This document shows, piece after piece, positions 30,300 through 41,600 of a stretch of DNA of 64,000 nt. The first letter of the stretch is position 1. Each line of letters opens with the position of its first letter. The position numbers and the translations under genes are program-made. The notes below the pieces were generated by a model that saw only the letters and a program-made list of their open reading frames with translations, was not told the DNA's origin and did not search any database. This DNA comes from Brachionus manjavacas (taxonomy: Eukaryota; Rotifera; Eurotatoria; Ploima; Brachionidae): NCBI GenBank assembly GCA_019054805.1, contig JAHQIY010000009.1:3720001-3784000 (forward strand). The letters are read 5' to 3'.

Positions 30300-31540
30300 C
30301 GTTGAAAGTTGTTTCAAGATGTCCACTGAACAAAAAATCTCTACTACGTTGAAAATCTTTAACGAAAGCGAGAAATTAAACACAGACTAGAAACCAAACA
30401 ACTTCAAGATCAGAATAAAATAGACAACACAATGACATTTACCAATGGAATAAGAATCCGAGTGTCAAAAAATCACTAAATCACTAGTAGAACCATTTTT
30501 GAGAGTTTGATGTTGGAATTAGATCCTGAACAGCTTTTTTTACTGATCTCGATATCGACAAAAGTTAATTGACTTGGATGAAGTTCCCGATGATAAACTT
30601 GCCTTGAGTGATTCAGTGGAAAACACTTAGAAGAGTTTTTGGGTCAAAAATGTCCTGACATTGTTCTCCTTAATGAAATAAAATTTATCCGAATAATTTA
30701 AACTTTAGAAATTAAATTAAGTGAGGCTTGAAAAAAGCATGGTGGAGGATATTTTAGTAAAAGAAAGAATTGAATTTAAACAAATTGTATTTGGTAAATT
30801 TAATGCAAAACTTCTGTAACCAATTTTTAAAAAAAACAATGTTTAATCTTTCAATGCTAGTGTCAAGAACACGAGCTTATTTGCGAGGAACGAGCGGTGC
30901 GTGACGAGCATATTAAGCATAGACACACGTGAATAAAAACAAATACTGAATAGTTATTGAAAAAATTCTGGACGTAAATCGTCAATAGAGTATACACATT
31001 AATTGATAAATTATATGTTATTTTTAGCTTTTTCGAAACTAATAAATTATAAAAAACATGCAGATAAAACATAACATTAAAGTTAAAAGTTAACACCTCG
31101 TTACTAGCAATTATAAAGCCCTGCTTACCTATCTAAATTAAGTCAAGATGTCAGCAGAGTGCTAAATGTCTATGTCAGCATTTCGAAGCGTCTTGCTTCT
31201 GAGATACGTGACAAGTAAAATTCTTACTTGTCTTTGTCCATCAGTTAACAAGCTGATGAATAAGCGATTGTTCAGGGTAACACTTCTTTGCATCAAATTA
31301 AGTTTAAAGAATTCACAATTCTTTGTTTTTTGTCTTTATAATCCACAAAATATTAAAATTGCACTGTTCTTAGATATTTCAAGGAAATGTAAAAAATTCT
31401 TAATAGGAAGTATTCTAAATGCAATGACTTAAAGTTTTCGTTGGAGAAAATGGAAAAGTTTGATTTTAGAGAAAACTCTCAATTCACTTAATCTTTTTGT
31501 AATTAATGATAGAAAACCGACATTTAATAAATTTAGGACG
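30300..31540 (+). mobile_element. LINE endonuclease region, degraded, interrupted
   Basis: Plus-strand pieces correspond to LINE endonuclease: CPDIVLLNEIK-like near 30650, HGGGYILVKERIEF-like near 30740, FFVFCLYNPQNIK at about 31315, and LNSLNLFVINDRKPTFNKF at 31470. A 258-bp repeat (30877-31134) interrupts it. Confidence 0.55.
30877..31134. repeat. 258-bp dispersed repeat, copy 1
   Basis: The sequence starts TTATTTGCGAGGAACGAGCG and ends TGCTTACCTATCT. It is repeated at 56134-56753 with the same length once an inserted MITE is removed. It holds no protein domain. A solo LTR or unclassified element are possibilities. Confidence 0.75.
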
Positions 31541-31599
31541 GAAGATTATTTTTTTTTTTTTTTAAAGATTTATTTATTTAAATTTAATAAAAAATTTAA

Positions 31600-32560
31600 A
31601 ATGGCTTCGAGCTCACTAATTGAGTGTTACCTCTTTCAGCTCGCTCCTTCAGCCTAAATAAGATAAAATAAATATTATTGTTATAATATTATTAAATAAT
31701 ATTATTGTTTTACAATAAACGAGAAAAAAAAAAAAAAAAAAGAAAAAAGAGTCAAACTAGTTATAAATTATTCAGGATAAATCAAATTTTTACGTTTGAT
31801 TTTACACAGGAACCAAAGATTTTTCAACCTCTGGAAAGAGCGTATATTAAAAAAAACAAGAGTAAGGTACAATCGAATTAGGACTATGCAGGCATACGCA
31901 ATCCGAATAACTGAATAGAAAGCTCCCAAAGGAGTTGATGTAACATGCATTTTAGCAGTGATTGCTGACCACGCACTAAAATATTCCTCAACAAGTAACA
32001 TGGTAAACTTATTTTTATATTTAAAACATTTGGTGATAAAACGTGAACCCATTTGTAAAAAACTATCTTTTATTGATAGTATTCTACTCACTATGAAAAG
32101 TTCCTTAGTTGGGCTATCCCACTTGAGTCTGTATATACATCTTATTGCTCTGTTTTGAACTGTTTGGACTGATTTGGTACTAGTAATTGAAACACTAGCA
32201 ACAGTAAAAAAGGAATAGTCAAAAAGTGATCCTATCAAGGCTGAGTAAATGTTATTAAGTGTTTTTTTGCTAAAATGCCATGACCGGTGAGAGAAAATCT
32301 TTATGATATTGAGTCTCTTGAGTGCTCTAGTTCTTAGGTTAAGGAAATGTGCATTAAAACAAAAAAATTCTTCAAAAGTTATACCTAAAAAGACTGGTTT
32401 TGGGTTATATGATATTTCTTCGCCAAATAAGCGAAGCTTTAAACTCAAACCCCCTCGTCCACTACCGGAAAAAATAGTATACATACATTTTGATACGTTC
32501 ATTTTTAATCTCCAACTTGAGAGCCATAACATTAACTTGCTTAAGAAGCATCTTCTTTTT
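31600..32560 (-). mobile_element. 5'-truncated LINE, RT C-terminus
   Basis: The minus frame at 31768-32532 is open for 254 codons: LSSWRLKMNVSKCMYTIFSG, KPVFLGITFEE, LKRLNIIKIFS, NIYSALIGSLFDYSF, VQTVQNRAIRCIYRLKW. This is the region after the RT active site. A 3' stem-loop variant (CTCGCTCCTTCAG) lies near 31640. It belongs to a Jockey-like subfamily distinct from the copies at 8265 and 37430. Confidence 0.75.
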
Positions 32561-32639
32561 TATCACTTCAAGATTTGATGATAAATAACTTATTCATTTT
32601 CTAAATTTTGATTATTTTAGTTGGTTATTACCAACTCCT

Positions 32640-34440
32640 CCTCCTTTTGTTCGCTTCAAGAATTTTTAAATAGAGTATCCTGTTGCTGTATTTGTTCCTC
32701 GAATTTTTTCGAGAACGGTAGGATATCGTCGATGTAAGCAGTTAAGTTGGTAAGATTGTTTAAAATGAGTTCAATAATTCTTTGAAAAGTTGCTCCAGCA
32801 CTACACAGACTAATAGACATCATTCGAAACCCGAACAAAGCTCGACTGCATATAAACGTTGTTATATGTTTGGTTCGTTCAGTTAATTTGATTTGCCAAT
32901 CGCTGTTAGATGGTTCAATTATCTTCATTTTTAAGATTTTGCCGAAGCACTATTCAACCACTTTTTCTTTTGCATGTGGAATGTTGTATGGTCTTTGCTT
33001 TATAGGCTTTTCTTACGTCACCTTGATATCGTGTTATCTATATTTTTCTTTACAGTACCAATGTCTTTATCGTTTCTTGAAAAATATTGTCAATTTCTGT
33101 CGATCGGCTTTTTCAATCTCTGTTTTTGATTATCGGTTAAATTTTTATTGTTTGTTTTAACTGTGCTGTTTGGTTCCCACCGTTTTTCTTTTTTAACCAT
33201 TACTTCGTTAATATTTCCAACAAACTTCGTTTCAACTCCTTCTTTCATGAAATAAATTAGTGGCTGTTGATTTTCTAAAGATATGGTTACTGTATAACAA
33301 GATATTATGTAAATAGGAGTATTGATGGGTGTTAACTTTACAATGTATATGGCAAATTGCTCACCAGCATCTGCGATTGTTTCCACGACATCCAATCGTC
33401 CATATTTTTCTATTAAAATTTTTCCATCTATAATTTTTGTTTTTGCTTTGTATACAAGTCTCGAATTGGGTTTAACTGTAATCGTATTCGACGCATAATT
33501 TATGCGGATTTCGGTTTTTATTCCCTAATTCGGATTTCTGAATTAACACATAGTTAATTGTCATTTTAATTATTTATTATACACTTACTAAATTTTAAAA
33601 TATCACCTCCAATTATGATATCTAATTTCTTACATAAAACGAATGTTCCATTATAATTTGTATTACCGATTTTAAAATTTAAGGTTGTTTGCCTGCTACC
33701 TCTAATTGAGAACCGTTTGCTGTTATTCAGTTTTTAAGTTTTATTATTTATGTCATGCAAAATTTCTTAATTTTGCATATCGTCGCTAATGAAAGACGAT
33801 TTTGCTCCAGTATCAATTAAAATTTCTTTTTGACTTGTTTTCTTTATTGGTATTGATTGACGTTGAACATTATGTAGAATAAATATTATTCAAGATTTTC
33901 GTTTTGGTAATTTTTTCCAGTTTTTATGGTTTTAAGTACTATTTTCGTTTAAAATTTTAAGCTTCGGTTAAAATTTTTTGTTGGTTATTGACTTGTTATT
34001 GGGCCGTTTCGATATTTCTTGAAACACTAAGTGTTAGCTAAGAATTAGTACTTTCTAGTATCGAATATGAGAGTATTTTATGCTTTTTTGGTAGACAACT
34101 TTCTAATCCTAAGAGGAAAATCAACAGTGCGGTCCATTACCATATTAAATGCTATTTTTGCTATTTCTTTTACTTTATAAATGCTGTTATTATTAGCTTG
34201 TTCACTTAGCCAACTCATTCAATCATCTCGTTTTGTCGCCTTTAATTCTTTTTTCTCTAGAAGCTTGAATATTGAGTCATAATTTCTTTTAAAATTTTAG
34301 ATTGAAGTTTGGCTAAATACATCTTTTAGAACAATTATAACATTTGCTAGAGCGGATTAAATAGATTGGTCGAATTCGGCTTGGTTGGACTCACTTTCAA
34401 TTTCAGTATCATCGTCAACGTTCATTTTACGATAAATTTA
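32640..34440 (-). mobile_element. gypsy-type LTR retrotransposon relic (gag-PR-RT part)
   Basis: From 34440 downwards the minus strand gives a degraded gag-like region, then an aspartic-protease motif LIDTGAKSSFI (about 33795-33835), a spacer (33090-33395) and the RT stretch AGATFQRIIELIL...LTAYIDDILPFSKKFEEQI (32656-32928). RT is cut off there; RNase H and integrase are absent. Stops and frameshifts make it inactive. Confidence 0.7.
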
Positions 34441-34525
34441 TGTTTTTCTCAAGATTTTTGATTACTTGTTCACTATAAAATGCTTGACCTGACCGTTCTG
34501 GACACGACATGGTGTCACCAATGTA

Positions 34526-34830
34526 ATGCTAAGCGTGGGTTTCTGATCCGTCATGGTTGATCGGCTTTTGACCGATCTTCGGTTATTGATTTGTTTGACA
34601 GATGTATGATCGAAAAGGGTGTTCTCATGACACTTCTCAATGCCTTTTTTGTAAAGTTTACAATATAAGGAAAAACTAGACTACTCTGTGTTTGAGTTGG
34701 TCAGCTAATGACCAAATCTTTCGTCAAGTCACTAGGGTCTCAAAGAACGAAGCAATTGAAATTTTTATTAATAGGATACTATTCAGTTACCTAATAGATG
34801 AATTTTCAATCACCTTTTAATTTGAACTAA
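34526..34830 (-). repeat. Putative 5' LTR and primer-binding site of the gypsy relic
   Basis: On the minus strand TTACA is followed by TTGGTGACACC, consistent with an LTR ending in CA and a primer-binding site starting TGG, just upstream of gag. The outer LTR edge is not defined and no second LTR is present. Confidence 0.4.
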
Positions 34831-35089
34831 AGAAACTTTTGATTGTCTTATTAAAATAAACTTTATTTCTTAGATTTTATTTTAGAATTTAAAGTTTATT
34901 TATTAATTAAAATACAAATAAAATATATCAGAAAAAAATAAAGTTATAAGAGTTTTTCATATTTAATTTTCTTAAATTAACTTCAATGTTAAAATTTATT
35001 AAAATTTTTTACAAGCCCCTCATGACGGGCTCTGTCTTGATATATTAAAAAAAAGACAACAAATTTTTTTTCCTTTTAAATGATTTAGT

Positions 35090-37330
35090 TTTTTTTTTGA
35101 ACAAGTAAAGGGAGATTGTCCGCTGTGGGTCTATGCTTTCGGAATCCTGATTGCTCTTGAATGAGTAAAAAATTTCTCTCAATCTTATTAATTGCAAGTA
35201 TTATTTCAGTTATGGTAATGGATTCGAAAAGATTTTTTTTGTTTTTTTTGAGAAAAAAAACTTGAAATTTAAAAGTCGACTTCGTATTCCGTGGTTGAGA
35301 TAATTAGGTCAGGATATGGAGTAAACGTTGAAGCCATTAGTTCACGTAAAGGCGTGTTTAAAACTTAAGTTGGTATCATGTTTAAATTTGTTTTGATCGA
35401 AACTTACTGATCTTGCGTCAGAACGGCTTAGTTGATAAAGGATTTTTACCCATTTTTTCGATGAAATCGAGCCAATATTGATTTCTATACTGGCATAGCT
35501 TTTTTAGTCACTTATAAGTTGGTTAAATTTTGTTTTAAAAGTAATTTTATAATGCCGACAATGTCATGTGGTAATTTTGATTTATACGATCTGTTTGATT
35601 GTTTTGGGATGCTTTTTTCAGCTGCTTCAAAGATATTTTTAGTAGTGAATTCATTTTCTTCATTAATATTTGAAGGTGGTTTTTTTGATTAGAGCTCAAA
35701 ATTGCTTTAAAGCTGTTCAAATCGGCTTTTTTAAAGTCTAGTTTGTCTTGTGCTTGTATATCCATTATTAAGTGTTCCACTGAGAGGCATGTCCGAATCA
35801 AGTAGTGTCATGTCATCGTTGTCAAGGACTTTGAAGTCAATTATTTTGTCTAAGATTGAAGAAGGTGTAAGAAAAAGGCATTGATTTTCAAAGTATTGTC
35901 TTTAAAAATTTTTAAAGTCGGTGACTTATCATTAATAACTGAAACATTAAGCTCATTTAAAACTCTTTCAAGTACTTGACCATTTTCATTTTCTCCAATA
36001 CATCCAATTTGTTTGGTTTTCGAATTGAGGTCTCCGCTAATTATAAATTTACTGCATTTTTGTAAAATTCTTGAGAAAAGTTCAAAAAGAAGAACTTAAT
36101 TAACAGGGTTGTATAGGGTGAAAATATAAAAAAGGACAGTCTATAAGCTTTATTTGAACACACAAGGGTTCAAGTGAAAAATTATCAAATGAGGAGTCTT
36201 TAGAAAATTCGATACCATTCTTAATTAAGATTGCAACTGATTGGACATGATTCTGTTCCGAATTCGTAATTGAGTCACTCGAAATAAAGTTCTAAAATGC
36301 GTCATTTTCGACTTGTCAACTGTTTTTCGGTTGATTTTTCGATTCGCTTTTTGATTGACGTTAGGGACGATTTTTTTGTAAAAACTGGAGTGAAATTTGT
36401 TTTCGAATTTGATTGTTCTGGCTAGTGACCTGAGACTGGTCATCACTCGGTTTTTGACCAATAAAATTTTTTAGGACTGGGTCGTTAAGACTGGTGTCAC
36501 TTGATGCTTGATTTTAGTTCCATATTACAGTTTTCAGAAAGCTCTGGAGTTTTTGGAGATGCAGTGTAGGACTCAATATTTGTTGTAGGTTCAGTTTAAT
36601 CAGATTCATTGATATATAGATCACTTTTGTCAATTTTACTTCGCTCCAGTGATTTTAACTTTTCAGCCAAAGAACATTTTAGGGCTTAGCGTCCTTTTTG
36701 TTGACATTTACCACAAATTGACTGTTTGAGTGGGCACTTTGCAATGTTTTGCCGGTCATCATTAGAAAGTAACACTTTGGCTTTTATCCAGGTATAGTAA
36801 AAACACATTTTAACCCATACATAACTGTTGGTCCAGATAAACTTTGAATTATTGGATCGACGTTTTCGGAAAAGAGATTTTGACTCGTTTGACTCTGTTT
36901 CTAATGGTACTGTCTTTTTATGTTTCCTCCGAAATATCTTCAATCTTGAGTCCATCGATTTTCAAAACGTTGAAAAAGTTTGAAGTAGTTGCGTGTTGAA
37001 ATTTGTGGGTAAAAAATGAATTCGGAATGTACAATATTTTCTTGGATCTTTGTTGGCGTCTTCGAGTTTGAATTCTTGATCGTTTAATTTAACTGGACAT
37101 TCGAACAAATGGGTTAGTTTTAGCGTCGAATTGAATTCGATTAACAAAATTTGTTTGAAGCAAATTGTAAGTCGATGTGATTTGATTTTTTGGAATCGAC
37201 TTAACACTGGGTAAAATAATTCGAAGATAACTTGGTGGTGAACTGATTTATCAAGCTTCTTGAGGTTTAGTTTCAGCGAATTTTTAAAAATCCATAGTTA
37301 ATTTCCTCTCTGTTGGTCGAAATCGCACGC
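35090..37330 (-). mobile_element. Jockey-like LINE, 5' part (ORF1, EN, start of RT)
   Basis: ORF1-like pieces (36686-37207: LFECPVKLNDQEFKLEDANK, and a CGKCQQKGR zinc-knuckle remnant) are followed by endonuclease fragments. It ends near the RT segment QSGFRKHRPTADNL (about 35100-35165). It parallels the copy at 37430-41600 but is more decayed and lacks the 3' half. Confidence 0.65.
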
Positions 37331-37429
37331 GACATAATCAACTCGAAATTTATATTTATTTATTTCAAATTTCAAATTTTCTTTTTCTATATGATACTAT
37401 GTTTTTACTGTTTAAATACTTTTTTATTT

Positions 37430-40400
37430 ATTTATTTGTTAACTGTACCGAGCTAAAGCTCCTTCAGAATAAAAATAAAAAATTAAGTTAAGTAAAATTA
37501 AAAAATTATAAAAAGTTAAGTAAAATAAAATCAAAAAATAAGGAAAAAAAAAAATATAGTTTGTAAGAGTTAATAACCTGAAATAAAAAATAGATACATG
37601 ATAAAGAGAGTTTTAGGTCATTCAGGTTTACATAGTTTAGGTTTCATGAAAAAAAGAGGATATTGTAATTACACAATGGAGTGGGGTATTCATCAACCAG
37701 TCTGACAACCAATGGAATGGAATTACTCAGTCCTGTCCCAAAATATCTCTCACTCAACTCAAGAAGTCGATTCGAGACTGTCAGTAATTTAAGTTAATCA
37801 AAAGCCTCCTGATGCATGATACTGGAGGGAGTATCATATTTTAATCTGAGGATAGATCTGACTGCTGTATTCTGAATTGCTTGTAACTTTTTGATATTAT
37901 TTTTTGAAAATGAATTCGAATAGTCTAGAATTGAACCAACTAAATTTATAAAGATTTCCCAACGTTTTTTGATTAAGACCCCATTTTTTGTTTGACAGAA
38001 TCTTAATTAGATTTAGCCTTGTTTTGCAGCGTTCTCTTATTTCGTAAACCAGTGTATTAAAATTTAATATAGAATCAAACTTAATACCTAGAAACTTTAT
38101 TTCTTTTTGGCTTTTTATTCTATTTCCATAAATTTTTAAGTTAAGATTATCACTTTCTTTCTTTCTTAGAGAATACTACTGAACACGACTATTCAACTGA
38201 CATTTTTTTTTTCCATTTAATAAGCCATTGTTCTAGTTCGTTGGTGTATTTATTTATCTTATTTTCAAGATTCCCCTTTTTGTTGTAAATTAAATAAGTA
38301 ACTAGATTATCTGCAAAAAGAAGAGAGTATTCATAATTTGTTTTGTTTCTTTTAGGGATATCATTAATATAAATGCTAAATAAAAGAGGACTAATAACTG
38401 AGCCTTGAGGAACACCTGCAGTTATTTGATATTCGTCGCTCAAGTGGTCATTCACATTCACCCTAAATGTCCTTGAGTCTAAGAAGGATCTAATCCAGTT
38501 AATTAAGTATTGTGGTGGATTTATTTTCATTAATTTATAAATTAAACTTTCGTACCAAACCCTATCAAAGGCTTTAGAAATATCAAAGAAAAGGGAACAA
38601 ACTCTTTTCTTTCTATTAAATGACTCTACAATTTTTTGAATCAAAAAGTGAAGATTATCGGAAGTTCTCCGATGTTTCCTAAATCCTGACAAGTAATAAT
38701 TTTTTTATCTAAAAAATTGAGTCTTATGAAGATTATACGCTCAAGTAACTTCCTAGGCAACTCGTTATACTGATTGGTCTGTAGTTTGAAGGATCTTGTG
38801 GAGAAGATGCATTTTTTTGAATCATAGATATGTTCACAGTTTTCCATGATTTTGGAATAATACCATGTCGCAGAGATAAGTTAAAAAGCTTTGAGATTTC
38901 TTCTAAGGTATTTCTTGGTAAATTTTTAAGCATTAGATTATTTGGTCAGGACCTGAAGTCGCATCAGTCTTCAGTCTTTTTAAAGCCAGTGTAAGTTCGT
39001 TTGGGCAAATAGAATCATTGAAATTACACTGATTGTAATTTTTGAGGTATTCAAAATTAAAGCTAATTATTTCATTATCTTTTTCAGTATCTATTAGATC
39101 AGAGTTAGGACTAAATGTTGAAGATAATATATCGCCGAAGCATTTTCCTTTTTCCTTATCAGTTTTTAATTCCTGTTATTTGAGATCAATTTGCAATTAA
39201 TTTTGATCCTGTCTGTGTTCTAAATTTGTTTATTTTTTTCCAAAAAGGAAAAAAGTGGATTTTTCTCCATTTTCTGAATGAAATCAAACCAATTTTGATT
39301 CCAGAATTTTCTTACTGAGATTTTTAACTCTGAGGTTAAGTGATTAAATCTTTTCTTAAGTAATGGACAACGAGTTCTTTGAAAGTTTCTTGTAATTTTT
39401 CTATGTTCTTTGATCAGCATAACTATATCTGGTGGTGGACTAGTTTTGAATAATTTCTCTGATTGATAAGGTATGCATTTATGTGAAGCAGAAATGATTT
39501 ATTTTATAATTTTCTTATTCAGCTCATCTATTGAAAGTGTGTTTTCACTAAGGTAATCTCTATCTTCATTTAAGGTGTCTCTAAAATGTTGCCAGTTTGC
39601 TTTCTAATAGTTGAATTTTTCTAATTATAGATTTGCTTTTAATTAAGTAGTCAATAGAAATAGATGCTTCAATTGGAAAATGGTCACTAGTCATATTTTG
39701 ACTATTGAGAACACAAAAATCAGTAACTTTGTCTATTAATGAAGAAGAAACTAAAAAAAGGTCAATAATTTCAAAGTAATTCCTATTAAAAATATTATAT
39801 GTTGGACATTTGTCGTTAATCACTGAAAATACTAATTCATTGATTATATTTTCTAACAACGAGCCGTTTTCATTTTCTCCTTAACAGCCTATTTGCTTCG
39901 TCCTGGCGTTAAGGTCCGCACAAAAAATGTAGTTTCTACAGTTCCTTTTTGTCGTTTTAAATAGCTCAAAGTTAAGTAATTTGTTGGGTGGATTGTATAG
40001 ACTAAACACAGATATTTCATTACTCTTTTCTAGATTAAGTTAAATACAAAGCAGTTCACAATTAAAGTGCTCAAAAGAAAAGTCTTGTAAAAAATCAATT
40101 CCTTCTTTAATCAAAATAGCTACTCCTCCTCCATATCTATTGCGTGGTTTAGTTATTGAGTGATAGTTTTTAAAGTCTAAATAAATATTTGATTCACTCA
40201 AATCAATTTTTATTTCATTGAGCAAAACAATGTCGGGACAGTTCTGGACCAAAAAATTGTCCCAAAAGTTTAGTCTTACTAGGAAGATGAAAACAATTCC
40301 AGTGTGTAACTACTAACCTTTTTTTTATAAGAGAGTTATTTTTTGAAACGATCATTCTAAATTTTCTTGTATATTGTTTGAACCAGTTGGTTGTTCAATT

Positions 40401-41600
40401 ACTGTGTTCGTTCTAAACTTTTTAGATTGTTCAGTTCCTTTTAGAAAGCTTCTCGTTGAATTCATTGCTTCTGACTGGAAAGGATTATCGTCATCATTAT
40501 CTGTGTCCGATTTCTCTTAATTTGAATCATCATTGTGGGGCTTGGATTCAGATAGTCTCTTCGTTTGGATTTTCGTCTGAATAAAATGTTTTGTTTTGTC
40601 AGTTTTATTTGCTTGAACCGGTGTTAAAATGTCTTGAGTGAAAGTTTTTTGCACATCACGAAGATGATCTTCTAAAACAGGAGTTTTAAGGATTTGAGAT
40701 CCTGTTAGATGGGCCAGATTTAAATCATTGCTATTGTTGGAATCTAGCTGATATACTGGTTTGTTTGGCTTACAAATTTCTTCAGAATCAATTTTTTCTT
40801 GTTCATGGATTGATTGGATTTCTTCTTGTTCCACAAAAAGTTCACTTTGGTCAACTTCTATTCTCTCAATAGATTTAAGTTTTTCGGCAATCGAACATTT
40901 TTGAGTCATATGGCCTTTTTGCTTACACCTTTCACATGTTGAATCTTTGCCTGGCATTTCGCTATATTATGTCCTTTTTCATCACAAAAGTAGCATTTTT
41001 GTTTTTGTCCAACAATTGGAACAACACAGTTCATGATTGTTGCGCCAGACAAGCTTCTGATAATGTTGTCTTCTTCATTTGGATAAGAAATTCTAATTCT
41101 TCTTATGCCATTTTTTCTCTGAGGTCTGTCTTTGTACTTTTCCTCTGAAATTTGTTCTATTTTCAGTCCATCAATACGAACCGCGTTGAAAAAGTTTTTC
41201 AGAAGATTGTTATCGAAATCTGTTGGCAAGAAATGAAATCTAAAGGTACAATATCTTCTAAGATCCGGGATTTTATTCGCATCTTCAAGCTTAAAAATTG
41301 TGCCATTAATGTCAATTTCTCGACCAAAAATTTTTTCGACATAAGACGAGTCTTTGAATTCGATAATCCATATCTTATTCGACGAAAAGTTGTAAATAGA
41401 CGTGATTGCGTCATTCTCGACTTTATTTAGGGCGACATCAAGAGAGTCAAATATAATTTTGTGGGTGACTGTTTTATCTAACTTTTTAAGGTTTAGTTGG
41501 ACCGAATTTTTAAAAATCCAGCGTTTATTTAGGTTAGAATTGGTTAGCGACATTGCTAACACACAAATTTTAGCAGTTTTGTGTATCACGTGATAACGCT
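37430..41600 (-). mobile_element. Near-complete Jockey-like LINE
   Basis: Order on the minus strand: ORF1 (40517-41589), endonuclease (39581-40252: NCPDIVLLNEIKIDLSES, RYGGGVAILIKEGIDF, TSDHFPIEASIS), RT (38189-38933: SYRPISITS, SGFRKHRRTSDNL, FDISKAFDRVWYESLIYK, GVPQGSVISPLLFSIYINDI), thumb, and a 3' UTR ending in the stem-loop CTGAAGGAGCTTTAGCTCGG then AT-rich tail (37430-37465). The RT active site reads SLLFADNL (Asp to Asn). Several frameshifts confirm inactivity. Confidence 0.85.
40517..41589 (-). pseudogene. LINE ORF1 (gag-like) with two CCHC zinc knuckles, one frameshift
   Basis: The N-terminal half folds like an RRM-type ORF1p region (IWIIEFKDSSYVEKIFG, RRYCTFRFHFLPTDFD). Two zinc knuckles follow with CX2CX4HX4C spacing: CYFCDEKGHNIAKC and CERCKQKGHMTQKC. 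A frameshift near 40935-40957 separates them. It would bind element RNA into a ribonucleoprotein for target-primed reverse transcription. The C-terminal part is acidic and Gln/Asn-rich. Confidence 0.75.
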
